Assembly (NCBI GenBank): GCA_031374115.1
Contig: JANMNO010000005.1
Location: forward strand, 65,444 to 129,443
Origin: JAKFWF01 sp031374115
Lineage (GTDB): Bacteria; Pseudomonadota; Alphaproteobacteria; Rhizobiales; Hyphomicrobiaceae
Reading direction: 5' to 3'
Length of the DNA stretch: 64,000 nucleotides
Below, one piece after another: positions 17,090-26,583 of this stretch; within the stretch, counting starts at the first letter, position 1; each line of letters opens with the position of its first letter. The position numbers were made by a program, and so were the translations under genes. The notes under the pieces are model-generated. The model was not told the origin of the DNA. It ran no database searches and saw nothing but the letters and a program-made list of their open reading frames with translations.

Positions 17090-18105
17090 GCGCTCCGCAC
17101 ATACCGGTTCTACTGGATCCGGTGATCGAACATCTGGCCCCGCGGGACGGCGAACTGTTCATTGATGGTACGTTCGGGGCGGGCGGCTATAGCTCCGCCA
17201 TTCTCGAAGCGGCGGACGTGCGCGTGCTGGCATTCGATCGCGATTTCACGGCGGTGCAATCGGCATCGGGTCTATGCGAGCGCTTCACCAACCGGCTGCG
17301 CATCATTAACGCGCCATTCAGCGAAATGGAGCGATACGCGCGGTTTGCAGAAGTCACCGGTGACGCAGCATTGGTCGAAGGCCCACGCGTCGACGGCGTG
17401 GTGCTCGACCTTGGTGTGTCGTCGATGCAGATCGACCAGCCGGAGCGCGGCTTCTCATTCCAGAACGACGGCCCGCTCGACATGCGCATGTCACAAGAGG
17501 GCGATCACGCCGGTCGCAGCGCCGCGGATCTCGTCAACACGCTGGACGAGGAAAAGATCGCTAGCATCCTCTTCAACTATGGCGACGAGCGAAAATCGCG
17601 ATCGATTGCGCGGGCTATCGTGCGCCGGCGAGCGGTCGAGCCGTTCACTCGCACACTCGATCTGGCAAGCGTCGTCGCCCGCGTACTCGGCCCCCGCAAA
17701 GCCGACGGCCGGCATCAGGCGACGCGCTCATTTCAAGCGCTCAGGATCGCGGTGAACGACGAACTGGGTGAGCTTGCCCACGCGCTTGTTGCCGCCGAGC
17801 GTTTGCTCAAACCGGGCGGGCGGCTCGTTATCGTCACCTTCCATTCGCTGGAAGATCGACTGGTCAAACGTTTTCTGATCGAGCGCGCTGGCAAACAGTC
17901 CGCCGGATCGCGCTATCTGCCTGAAATCGTTGCTGTCGCGCCGCCGAGTTTCCAAATCATTAACCAACGCCCGGTATCCCCCAGTGACGAGGAATGCGCC
18001 GCCAACCCGCGTGCGCGCTCGTCGAAGCTGAGGGCAGCACTCCGAACACCCGCGCCACCATGGTCGCAAGGTGCCTCAACCGGCATGTCGCTCGTGGAGT
18101 TTTGA
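17086..18105 (+). CDS. rsmH: 16S rRNA m4C1402 methyltransferase RsmH
   Basis: RsmH (MraW) methylates N4 of C1402 in the ribosomal P site using S-adenosylmethionine. The 339-residue protein begins HIPVLLDPVIEHL and has the SAM loop GTFGAGGYS (Tyr where His is usual), VVLDLGVSSMQID, GFSFQNDGPLDMRM and VTFHSLEDRLVKRF. AGGAGGAG precedes the start, which overlaps mraZ. It is the second gene of the dcw cluster. Confidence 0.95.
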   Translation: MSAPHIPVLLDPVIEHLAPRDGELFIDGTFGAGGYSSAILEAADVRVLAFDRDFTAVQSASGLCERFTNRLRIINAPFSEMERYARFAEVTGDAALVEGPRVDGVVLDLGVSSMQIDQPERGFSFQNDGPLDMRMSQEGDHAGRSAADLVNTLDEEKIASILFNYGDERKSRSIARAIVRRRAVEPFTRTLDLASVVARVLGPRKADGRHQATRSFQALRIAVNDELGELAHALVAAERLLKPGGRLVIVTFHSLEDRLVKRFLIERAGKQSAGSRYLPEIVAVAPPSFQIINQRPVSPSDEECAANPRARSSKLRAALRTPAPPWSQGASTGMSLVEF

Positions 18106-18122
18106 AGACCGGGAGGGCAAGC

Positions 18123-18410
18123 GTGCGGCGAGCGGTTACAGCAGCATCAGTTCTTATGGCGGTTGCAGCAGCCGTGGCCCTGTACGCGATCGGCTACGAC
18201 ACCCGGCGCCTTGCAGCGCGCGTGCACGCCTTGGAAAAAACAGCCGAGCATGCCGAAGCCGATATCGCCGCTGCGAAAGCAGAACTTTCACATCTTTCGC
18301 GCCCCGGCCGCATCGAGCCGCTCGCGCGTGCCATGGGCTTAATGCCACCATCACCGAAGCAGTTTGTCGATGAAAGCCGCCTGCCCAGACGGACGGCCGG
18401 CCAGCAATGA
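18123..18410 (+). CDS. ftsL: Cell division protein FtsL
   Basis: A 95-residue bitopic protein: short cytoplasmic tail, one membrane helix (AASVLMAVAAAVALYAIGYD), then a leucine-heptad coiled coil (LAARVHALEKTAEHAEADIA) ending in PLARAMGLMPPSPKQFV. Length, topology and position between rsmH and ftsI identify it; it should join FtsB/FtsQ at the divisome. GTG 18123 is supported by GGGAGGG 5 bases upstream. Its stop overlaps ftsI by 4 bases. Confidence 0.85.
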   Translation: MRRAVTAASVLMAVAAAVALYAIGYDTRRLAARVHALEKTAEHAEADIAAAKAELSHLSRPGRIEPLARAMGLMPPSPKQFVDESRLPRRTAGQQ

Positions 18411-20074
18411 CGGATCGCGGCGCCTCAGCGATTGCCCCGGTGCCGGAAAGCCGCACCATCGCCGTTCTCTTGTGCATGATGCTTGGGTTTGCGGTATTGA
18501 CCGGGCAGCTCGTATGGCTCGCGTTCAAGGGCCAAAGTACGACCCGGTTGTCGTTGAACGAGCCGATTACACGCACGTTCGCAAGACCAGATATCGTCGA
18601 TCGCAACGGCCGGTTGATCGCGACCGATCTTGAAGCACCATCGCTATACGCCGATCCGGCCGTCATCCTCGACGTTGACGAGGTGGCAGAGAAGCTGGGT
18701 TCACTTTTCCCAGACATCGATCAGTTGCAGTTGCGCCTGCAGCTTGCCGACAAGAGCCGTCGATTCGTCTGGTTGCGGCGTGGACTGTCGCCGCGGATGG
18801 CCCAGCGCGTACACGACTTGGGGCTGCCCGGGCTGGGATTTCGCCGCGAGCAGAAGCGCAGCTATCCGCTGGGACGCTTGGCTGGTCACATATTAGGCGC
18901 GGTCAACGTTGACAATCGCGGTTTATCGGGCGTTGAAAAATTCATCGACGAAACCGTCGGGATCGAAGCAGTGCTCGGCGTCAAGCCGTCGGCAAAGGTG
19001 CCGATACAGCTGTCCCTCGACATCGGCGCGCAATACGGATTGGAAGACGAGCTTTCGGCCGCAGTGCAGCGCTACGCTGCTGAGGGTGCGGCCGGCATCG
19101 TCATGGATGCTTCTAACGGCGAGATCATCGCAGCGGCGTCGCTTCCCGACTTCGATCCGGCACACCCGGCTCAAGCGCTCGAACCTAACCGGCTCGACAA
19201 GAACCAGTCGAGCACGTTCGAACTGGGGTCGATTTTTAAACTGCTAACAGTGGCGCAAGCGCTTGACAGCAAGGCAGCGTCACTCGACACCGTGATCGAT
19301 GTACGCGCACCGTTGCGGATCGGCCGCCACCAGATCCGCGATCTGCATGCGGCTGGCAGGCCGCTGTCGCTGCGCGATATTTTCGTGCAGTCGTCGAACG
19401 TCGGCGCGGCGCGACTCGCCTTGGAAGCTGGAGCTGATCGCCAACGCGCGTTTCTCAACCGCTCAGGCATTCTCAAGAAGGGTGCGACGGAGGCCGGCCC
19501 GATCGCGGGACCTAGCCAGCCGAAAGTGTGGGGTGAGGTCGAGACTGCCACGATCGCCTTTGGCCATGGACTGGCAATTTCGCCGATCCGTTTCACAGCC
19601 GCAGCTGCCTCTTTGCTCAATGGTGGTACCGAGGTCGAGCCTACTGTACTGCGGGCAAGCATTGCGCCGCGCCCGCAAGGTGATCGCATTATCACGCCCG
19701 AAACCAGTGCAACACTCGCGGCCCTGATGCGGCGCAACGTTACGTTGCCAGCAGGCACCGGGCGACGCGCGGAGGTCGCTGGTTACGAGGTCGGTGGCAA
19801 GACCGGTACGGCCGAGATCGCGATCGAGGGTAAGTATCGCGCCGATTTGGTAATTTCGTCATTCCTCGCGACGTTTCCTGCAAGCCAGCCGCGCTACATC
19901 CTGCTGGTACTGCTCGATCGCCCGCAACCCTCGCCCGACTCCGGCGCCCAGATCACGGCTGGTACGAATGCAGCGCCCACCGCCGGCCGTATCATCGCAC
20001 GTATTGGGCCACTTTTGCGCACTAACGTTGCCGAAGAACTGACAATGTTTGACGCCATGCCCGACGCAAAATAA
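18407..20074 (+). CDS. ftsI: Peptidoglycan D,D-transpeptidase FtsI (PBP3)
   Basis: The septal class B penicillin-binding protein, 555 residues. A membrane anchor lies near 20-40 (IAVLLCMMLGFAVLTGQLVW), the pedestal domain follows (PDIVDRNGRLIATDL), then the transpeptidase domain with nucleophile Ser275 in ELGSIFK (SxxK), S329-S-N and K465-T-G-T. The more usual STFK is SIFK here, which keeps both catalytic residues. It crosslinks septal peptidoglycan with FtsW. Confidence 0.95.
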   Translation: MTDRGASAIAPVPESRTIAVLLCMMLGFAVLTGQLVWLAFKGQSTTRLSLNEPITRTFARPDIVDRNGRLIATDLEAPSLYADPAVILDVDEVAEKLGSLFPDIDQLQLRLQLADKSRRFVWLRRGLSPRMAQRVHDLGLPGLGFRREQKRSYPLGRLAGHILGAVNVDNRGLSGVEKFIDETVGIEAVLGVKPSAKVPIQLSLDIGAQYGLEDELSAAVQRYAAEGAAGIVMDASNGEIIAAASLPDFDPAHPAQALEPNRLDKNQSSTFELGSIFKLLTVAQALDSKAASLDTVIDVRAPLRIGRHQIRDLHAAGRPLSLRDIFVQSSNVGAARLALEAGADRQRAFLNRSGILKKGATEAGPIAGPSQPKVWGEVETATIAFGHGLAISPIRFTAAAASLLNGGTEVEPTVLRASIAPRPQGDRIITPETSATLAALMRRNVTLPAGTGRRAEVAGYEVGGKTGTAEIAIEGKYRADLVISSFLATFPASQPRYILLVLLDRPQPSPDSGAQITAGTNAAPTAGRIIARIGPLLRTNVAEELTMFDAMPDAK

Positions 20075-20108
20075 GAGACGAACGAGCAACTCAACGGGGC
20101 CACGGCGC

Positions 20109-22964
20109 ATGCTGCTTTCTTCGCTCGCAGACCAGGCCGCTACCGTCCCATCCGAGACGGCGGCGATCGAGATCAGGGGCATTACCGCCGACAGTCGCGC
20201 GGTTCAGCCTGGTTTTCTCTTTGCAGCTTTACCGGGCACGAAGGTTGACGGTGCTCAGTACGTCGCTCAGGCGATCGCCAAGGGTGCCGTCGCGATTATG
20301 GCTGGTAATGATGCTGCGTTGCCGCCGCTAAGCATTCCGATTTTGCGGGCTGACGATCCACGTCGCGCACTCGCGCTGATGGCGGCCCGATTCTACCACT
20401 TGCAGCCGCCGGTCGCGGTGGCAGTCACCGGCACCAATGGCAAGACGTCGGTCGCTGAATTCACGCGGCAGATCTTCGCGCAGCTTGGCCGGCAGGCTGC
20501 GTCGCTCGGTACCATCGGCGTCGTCAAACCAGATGGCAGCGTCTATGGCTCACTCACGACGCCCGATCCAGTGACCCTCCATCGCACGTTGGCCGACCTT
20601 GCGACTGAGGGCGTGACGCATGTCGCGTTGGAGGCTTCCTCGCACGGGCTCGATCAGCGGCGGCTCGACGGGGTGCGGTTGAAGGCTGGTGCGTTCACTA
20701 ACCTTGGGCGCGACCATCTCGATTATCATCCAACGGTCGACGACTACTTCGAGGCTAAGCTGCGTCTGTTCGGCACGCTGTTGCCCGCCGATGGGATCGC
20801 GATCGTGCACGCGGATGACGAGCGCTCCGCCGAGGTTTGCCGTGTCGCCGCAGGGCGCGGCATCCGCATCTTCACGACCGGGCGTGCCGGCCGGGACCTT
20901 AAACTGATCAGCGTTACGCCCGATGGATTCGCCCAGCGCCTCTCCATTGAACATGGCGGCCGGCTTTATGACGTGCGGCTGAAACTGATCGGCGATTATC
21001 AAGCAACCAACGCGCTTCTGGCGGCCGGCCTCGCTATTGCATCGGGTGAGGATGCTGAAAGCGCGATTGCAGCCATCGCAAGCCTGCATGGCGTCAATGG
21101 CCGATTGGACATCGTCGGCGAACACAATGGCGGCCTCGCCGTCGTTGACTACGCACACAAGCCCGAAGCGCTGGAGGCAGCACTCGCAGCGGTGAGGCCA
21201 TTTGCAACCGGCAAACTCATTTGCGTGTTCGGCTGCGGGGGCGATCGTGACAAAGGCAAACGCCCGATCATGGGTGCGATCGCGGCGCGCAGCGCCGACG
21301 TGGTGATCGTCACCGACGACAATCCTCGCACGGAGGCGCCCGAAGTCATTCGTCGCCAAATACTGGTGACGGCGCCAGGCGCGCGCGAGATCGGCGACCG
21401 GGCCGAGGCCATCGCAACCGCGGTGCAATCGATGCAACGAGGTGACGTTTTGCTGGTTGCCGGCAAAGGCCACGAGACCGGTCAGATCGTTGGCGGTACG
21501 ACGCTTCCTTTTTCTGATCATGAAGTCTTGCGCGCAGCAATGGCGACCCCTCTTTGGACAGCGAATGCGCTTCTGGTTGCATCGAACGGCGCCCTCGACG
21601 GCACTATCACTCAAGTCATCAATGGCTTCTCGATCGATACGCGATCGCTGGAGAGGGGTGACGTTTTTGTCGCCCTGAAAGATGTTCGCGATGGGCACGA
21701 GTTCGTCACCGAGGCATTCCACGCTGGTGCCGCCGCGGCCCTTGTCGCTGCCTCCTACACGCGGCAGGAGGGCGATGGCGCATTGATCCGCGTGGACGAT
21801 CCCTTACGCGCGCTGGAACGTATTGGCATCGCCGCCCGCGCCCGGCTCGCTCCATCAGCGTATGTTATCGCTGTAACCGGCAGCGTTGGCAAAACCGGCA
21901 CCAAAGAGATGTTGCGCCAATGCTTCGAGCGTGTTGGCAAAACGCATGCTGCGGTCAAGTCCTTCAACAATCACTGGGGCGTGCCATTGACCCTTGCCCG
22001 CACGCCAGCCGGCACCCAGTTCGCGGTCTATGAAATTGGCATGAGCAATCCGGGCGAAATCGAGCCGCTGGTCGCCTTCGTCAAACCGCACATCGCCATC
22101 GTAACTGCGGTCGAGCCGGTGCACCTGGCGAACTTCGATTCGGTCGAGAGCATCGCGGACGCCAAAGCCGAGATTTTCAGCGGCCTGGTTCCCGGCGGCA
22201 CGGCGATAATCAATCGAGACAATCCGCATTATTCGAGACTTCGCACAGCCGCGGAACGCGCCGGTGCACGCATCACATCATTCGGTCGTCAGCCATCCGC
22301 CGATCCCTGGATTGAAACTGCCGACCTTGGCGATGACGGCAGCACGATAACTATTCGATTGGCCGATGGACCGGTTACCTATCGCCTGGGTGCGCCCGGC
22401 GCGCATCTCGCGCAGAACTCGGCGGCCGTTGTTGCATTGCTCGCCGAAGTGCTCGGCGCCAAATCGACCGGCTTCCACGAAGCGCTTCTAGCCCTGCGTC
22501 ACGCTGGGGCGCCTGAGGGGCGGGGGGCGCGGACAATACTACAATGCAATGGCGAAAGTATCCTTCTGATCGACGAGAGCTACAACGCCAATCCCGCCTC
22601 CATGCGGGCGGCGATCGCTGCCCTGGCAGCAGTACCGAGCAACAAATATCGTCGCCGCATCGCAGTTTTGGGCGACATGCTGGAGCTGGGTACGGCGGGC
22701 GCTCAACTGCATCGCGAGTTGCACGCTGCGATCGAGAATGGAGAAATAAATCTCGTGTTTGCATGTGGACCGCTTATGCGGCATCTGTTCGACGCGCTCG
22801 AGCCGCGCCAAAAAGGCAACTGGGCTGCGACCGCAACGGCGCTCGCCGCAGACCTCTTACAAGCGCTGCAACCTGGGGACGCGGTGATGATCAAGGGGTC
22901 CCTTGGCTCACGCATGGCGCCACTCGTAAAATCTGTTAAACAGCGGTTCGCCGGGGAAGCGTAG
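20109..22964 (+). CDS. murE-murF: Fused MurE-MurF: UDP-MurNAc-tripeptide synthetase / D-Ala-D-Ala ligase
   Basis: One 951-residue frame carries two complete Mur ligases. Residues 1-477 are MurE: TADSRAVQPG, ATP loop TGTNGKTS (107-114) and DNPR at 404-407, the meso-diaminopimelate recognition motif, then GKGHETGQ. From Met478 it is MurF: SIDTRSLERGDVFVALK, ATP loop TGSVGKT (590-596), SFNNHWGVPLTLA and DESYNANPASM. It should add meso-DAP and then D-Ala-D-Ala to the UDP-MurNAc peptide. The junction has no linker and no stop: the MurE tail (DHEVLRAA) runs straight into the ATG expected for MurF, with no good ribosome site before it. ATG 20109 is the start. Confidence 0.93.
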   Translation: MLLSSLADQAATVPSETAAIEIRGITADSRAVQPGFLFAALPGTKVDGAQYVAQAIAKGAVAIMAGNDAALPPLSIPILRADDPRRALALMAARFYHLQPPVAVAVTGTNGKTSVAEFTRQIFAQLGRQAASLGTIGVVKPDGSVYGSLTTPDPVTLHRTLADLATEGVTHVALEASSHGLDQRRLDGVRLKAGAFTNLGRDHLDYHPTVDDYFEAKLRLFGTLLPADGIAIVHADDERSAEVCRVAAGRGIRIFTTGRAGRDLKLISVTPDGFAQRLSIEHGGRLYDVRLKLIGDYQATNALLAAGLAIASGEDAESAIAAIASLHGVNGRLDIVGEHNGGLAVVDYAHKPEALEAALAAVRPFATGKLICVFGCGGDRDKGKRPIMGAIAARSADVVIVTDDNPRTEAPEVIRRQILVTAPGAREIGDRAEAIATAVQSMQRGDVLLVAGKGHETGQIVGGTTLPFSDHEVLRAAMATPLWTANALLVASNGALDGTITQVINGFSIDTRSLERGDVFVALKDVRDGHEFVTEAFHAGAAAALVAASYTRQEGDGALIRVDDPLRALERIGIAARARLAPSAYVIAVTGSVGKTGTKEMLRQCFERVGKTHAAVKSFNNHWGVPLTLARTPAGTQFAVYEIGMSNPGEIEPLVAFVKPHIAIVTAVEPVHLANFDSVESIADAKAEIFSGLVPGGTAIINRDNPHYSRLRTAAERAGARITSFGRQPSADPWIETADLGDDGSTITIRLADGPVTYRLGAPGAHLAQNSAAVVALLAEVLGAKSTGFHEALLALRHAGAPEGRGARTILQCNGESILLIDESYNANPASMRAAIAALAAVPSNKYRRRIAVLGDMLELGTAGAQLHRELHAAIENGEINLVFACGPLMRHLFDALEPRQKGNWAATATALAADLLQALQPGDAVMIKGSLGSRMAPLVKSVKQRFAGEA

Positions 22965-23041
22965 AGGCGCTGTTGTTTATTGCGTCGGGAGGACACCGGT
23001 TGGGCTGGCGCGTGCCCTCAACCAGCGGGAAGGGTCATTGA

Positions 23042-24124
23042 ATGCTGTACGAGCTGATAAACTTCAGCGATCAAATCAGCGCGCTGAACGTGTTTCGCTA
23101 CATCACGTTTCGAACCGCGAGCGCGATGATGACAGCGGGACTTTTCGTATTCCTGTTCGGCCCGGCCATCATCGATCTTTTGCGCGTCCGGCAAGGCAAG
23201 GGACAACCGATTCGCGAAGATGGACCAAAATCGCACTTGTCGAAGCGTGGAACACCGACGATGGGTGGTCTGATGATTATTGGCGGCGTGACCGTTTCGA
23301 CGCTATTGTGGGCTAATCTTTCGAATGCCTATGTCTGGGTCGTGCTCGGCGTGACGCTCGCCTTTGGCGCGATCGGCTTTTACGATGACTATTTGAAGAT
23401 CACCAAACGCACGACCGACGGTTTCTCCACTAAAATTCGATTGGGGCTGGAGTTGTTGGTGGCTGCGCTCGCGACATATGCAATCATGAAACTTTCCGTG
23501 CCGCAGTTTTCCGGAAAACTGGCGGTGCCGTTTCTCAAGAACACGCTGCTCGATTTCGGGCCGTTCTTCGTGCTGTTCGGCGTGCTCGTGATCGCCGGCA
23601 CCGGCAACGCGGTCAACCTCACGGACGGCCTAGATGGGCTCGCGATCGTCCCAGTCATGATCGCGGCCGCCACCTTTGGCATCTTCGCCTATGTCGCTGG
23701 CCGTTTCGATTGGGCGCGCTACCTGCAACTGCACTACATCGCTGGCACCGGGGAGCTCGCCATCATCTGCGGCGCGCTGATCGGTGCGGGACTAGGATTT
23801 TTGTGGTTCAACGCACCACCTGCGATGATCTTCATGGGCGACACAGGTTCGTTAGCGCTCGGCGGCGCATTGGGAACGATTGCGGTCGCGACCAAGCATG
23901 AGATCGTGCTGGTCGTCGTCGGCGGTCTCTTCGTGCTCGAAGCACTATCGGTGATCATCCAGGTCGCATCATTCAAGATGACCGGAAAGCGTGTCTTTCG
24001 AATGGCGCCTTTGCATCACCATTTCGAGCAGAAGGGCTGGGCGGAGGCGACCGTCGTCGTGCGCTTCTGGATCATCTCGGTCTGCTTGGCCTTGATCGGG
24101 CTCGCGACACTGAAGCTAAGATAG
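23042..24124 (+). CDS. mraY: Phospho-MurNAc-pentapeptide-transferase MraY
   Basis: MraY makes lipid I by moving phospho-MurNAc-pentapeptide onto undecaprenyl phosphate in the inner membrane. The 360-residue protein is polytopic with the signatures KRGTPTMGGLMI, FYDDYLKI (Asp pair), GNAVNLTDGLDGLAI, IFMGDTGSLALGG and MAPLHHHFE. GGGAAGGG precedes the ATG. It is the last dcw gene here; murD, ftsW and murG, which normally follow, are absent. Confidence 0.96.
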   Translation: MLYELINFSDQISALNVFRYITFRTASAMMTAGLFVFLFGPAIIDLLRVRQGKGQPIREDGPKSHLSKRGTPTMGGLMIIGGVTVSTLLWANLSNAYVWVVLGVTLAFGAIGFYDDYLKITKRTTDGFSTKIRLGLELLVAALATYAIMKLSVPQFSGKLAVPFLKNTLLDFGPFFVLFGVLVIAGTGNAVNLTDGLDGLAIVPVMIAAATFGIFAYVAGRFDWARYLQLHYIAGTGELAIICGALIGAGLGFLWFNAPPAMIFMGDTGSLALGGALGTIAVATKHEIVLVVVGGLFVLEALSVIIQVASFKMTGKRVFRMAPLHHHFEQKGWAEATVVVRFWIISVCLALIGLATLKLR

Positions 24125-24339
24125 AGCGGGACAGACGATCGACCAGCCGACGCCCGCAGGCCCCTTTGAAGCCATGGTGAAGTTGGCTGGAAATTGCCGT
24201 TCGTCCCTGCCGATCCGGCTTGCGGGGAGATGCATTGCTGTTTCTTCCGCGACTAGACTATGCTTCGCTCGACGGTGGTTGTGCCATCTTGTTATTGCCA
24301 CTGGCGTTAGCCTGGCGGCGCGTCATTCTGGAGGACGAC

Positions 24340-26532
24340 ATGACGATGTCAAAAACCGATAAGAACCAGATATCGCGGCGGGATTTCGTCATTGTGTCGA
24401 GTGCTGCCGGAGGGCTCGCTTTGGGCTTCGATTTGCCGGACGCACTCGCTCAAAAAGCAGCTTCAACTGGTTCCGAAGTCAACGCCTGGGTCGTCATCAA
24501 GCCCGACGATACATGCGTTGTCAGGGTGGTGCGTTCCGAGATGGGACAAGGCACCATCACCGGGCTCGCCCAACTCGTCGCAGAAGAACTCGAATGCGAC
24601 TGGAAGAAAGTCCGCTACGAGTACCCCACGCCAGGCGAGAGCCACGCTCGCAAGCGCGTCTGGGGCGAGATGGGCACCGGTGGCAGCCGCGGTATTCGTA
24701 CCTCGCAAGACTATGTCCGGCGCGGCGGTGCGGCCGCCCGCATGATGTTGATGGAAGCTGCCGCCCAACAATGGAAAGTGCCGGTCGCGGAGCTGACCGT
24801 ATCGGACGGCATCATCACGCACGCAACTTCAAAACGCACGGTTTCATATGGCAAGGTTGCCGCAGCCGCAGCTAAACTGACGCCGCCCGATCAAAAGTCC
24901 ATCACGCTCAAAGACCCTAAGAATTGGAAGATTGCCGGCAAGTCGATGAAGCGGCTTGACTCGCGTGACAAGCTCGATGGCACCAAGAAATACGCAAGCG
25001 ATGTAAAGTTGCCTGGCATGCTGAACGCCGCGATCAAGGCCGCTCCAGTGCACGGCACCAACATTAAGAGTTACGACGAAACCAAAATCGCAGGCATGCC
25101 TGGGGTGCGCAAGGTCGTTAAGGTCGACGCCGTCACAATCGCTGTTGTCGCCGACACTTGGTGGCATGCAAAGAAGGCCCTAGACGCGCTGCCGATCGTC
25201 TACGAGGACACACCAAACTCGAAAGTTTCCAGTGCCACCATCGCCGAGCACCTGAAGGAAGGTTTGGCGCCCGGCGCCGCCAACGTTCACGCCGGCGTAA
25301 AAGTAGGCGACGTGGCCAAAGCCTTCGAAGGCGCGGCGCAGAGAGTAGAGGCCGTCTACAGCACGCCGTTCCTCGCTCACGCCACCATGGAGCCGATGAA
25401 CTGCACAGCGCGCTACACGGCCGAACGTGCTGAAATCTGGGTGCCCACCCAGAACGGCGAAGCCTCGCATGCAGCCCTTTCCGAAGCGTCCGGCCTACCG
25501 CTCGACAAATGCGAAGTCTACAAAATGGACCTGGGCGGCGGCTTTGGCCGGCGCGGGGGCGCGCAGGATTATGTGCGCCAGGCGACCGCAATCGCCAAAG
25601 AGATGCCCGGCACGCCGGTCAAGCTGATTTGGTCGCGCGAAGAAGACATGATGCACGACTTCTATCGCCCGATCTCGCAGTGCCGGATGGAAGCTGGACT
25701 CGATACGGCCGGCAACCTCATCGCGCTGCATCTGCGCGTATCGGGACAATCGATCAACGCATGGTCGAACCCATCTGCAATCAAGGATGGCAAGGACGAT
25801 CGCCAGCTCCAGGGCATGCTGTACACGACGCCGGACAGCCTGCTCGGCTATACGCTGCCGAACCTGCTGATCGAATACGCGATGCGCAACACGCATGTGC
25901 CCGTCGGACCCTGGCGCGGCGTCAACACCAACCAGAACGCAGTCTATCTCGAGTGCTTCATGGATGAGGTGGCGAAGGCCGCCGGTAAGGATCCACTCGA
26001 GTTCCGCCGGGCGCTGATGGCGCCGCACCCGAAGCATTTGGCAGTGTTGAATGCGGCCGCCGACAAAGCCGGCTGGGGCAAGCCACTGCCGCCTGGCGTG
26101 CATCGCGGCATTGCGCAGTTCATGGGATACGGCAGCTATTCTGCCGCCGTCGCCGAAGTCTCGGTGTCGGACAAGGGCAAGCTCAAGGTCCATCGCTTGG
26201 TGCTGGCAACCGACAGTGGCCACGTTGTCAATCCCGACCAAGTCGCCGCCCAAATCGAGGGCGGCGTTGCCTATGGCTTGGCTGCGACGATGTACGGCGA
26301 GGTCACGGTCAAGGATGGCGCGATGGTCGAGCGGAACTTCGACACCTACGAGATCCTGCGGTTGGCGGAATTCCCCAAAGTGGAGACGGTGCTGGTGCCA
26401 TCAGGCGGTTTCTGGGGCGGCGTCGGCGAACCCACGATCTGCGTTGTGGCGCCGAGCGTGCTCAACGCGATCGCAGCTGCCACCGGCAAGCCCGCACGCA
26501 GTCTGCCGCTGAAGAATGTGAAGCTGGTTTAG
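24340..26532 (+). CDS. Xanthine oxidase-family molybdopterin subunit, IorB-like, Tat-exported
   Basis: A 730-residue large subunit resembling isoquinoline 1-oxidoreductase beta and membrane aldehyde dehydrogenases. A twin-arginine signal (SRRDFVIVSSAAGGLALG) is followed by VRSEMGQGTITGLAQLVAEE, GTGGSRGIRTSQDYVR, the cofactor loop DLGGGFGRRGG, GPWRGVNTNQNAVYLE and the catalytic Glu in WGGVGEPTI near the end. It should oxidise aldehydes or N-heterocycles in the periplasm. GGAGG before ATG 24340 fixes the start. The iron-sulfur subunit (IorA) normally beside it is absent. Confidence 0.88.
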   Translation: MTMSKTDKNQISRRDFVIVSSAAGGLALGFDLPDALAQKAASTGSEVNAWVVIKPDDTCVVRVVRSEMGQGTITGLAQLVAEELECDWKKVRYEYPTPGESHARKRVWGEMGTGGSRGIRTSQDYVRRGGAAARMMLMEAAAQQWKVPVAELTVSDGIITHATSKRTVSYGKVAAAAAKLTPPDQKSITLKDPKNWKIAGKSMKRLDSRDKLDGTKKYASDVKLPGMLNAAIKAAPVHGTNIKSYDETKIAGMPGVRKVVKVDAVTIAVVADTWWHAKKALDALPIVYEDTPNSKVSSATIAEHLKEGLAPGAANVHAGVKVGDVAKAFEGAAQRVEAVYSTPFLAHATMEPMNCTARYTAERAEIWVPTQNGEASHAALSEASGLPLDKCEVYKMDLGGGFGRRGGAQDYVRQATAIAKEMPGTPVKLIWSREEDMMHDFYRPISQCRMEAGLDTAGNLIALHLRVSGQSINAWSNPSAIKDGKDDRQLQGMLYTTPDSLLGYTLPNLLIEYAMRNTHVPVGPWRGVNTNQNAVYLECFMDEVAKAAGKDPLEFRRALMAPHPKHLAVLNAAADKAGWGKPLPPGVHRGIAQFMGYGSYSAAVAEVSVSDKGKLKVHRLVLATDSGHVVNPDQVAAQIEGGVAYGLAATMYGEVTVKDGAMVERNFDTYEILRLAEFPKVETVLVPSGGFWGGVGEPTICVVAPSVLNAIAAATGKPARSLPLKNVKLV

Positions 26533-26550
26533 ACCTGCGTCGCGGCAAGA

Positions 26551-26580
26551 TGGGTCCCGGCAATGAACGCCGGGAACCCA
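26551..26580. terminator. Terminator between convergent genes
   Basis: TGGGT-CCCGGC, loop AATGAAC, GCCGGG-A-ACCCA form an 11-bp stem with one bulged A, placed just after the IorB-like gene and just before the end of the opposing SDR gene. No long T-tract follows. Confidence 0.55.
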
Positions 26581-26583
26581 ACC

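Noticed and set aside
20550..21722. 390-codon open frame on the minus strand inside murE::murF
   Set aside because: It is the antisense shadow of a high-GC coding region; it has no recognisable domain, and the plus-strand Mur ligase motifs account for the sequence.
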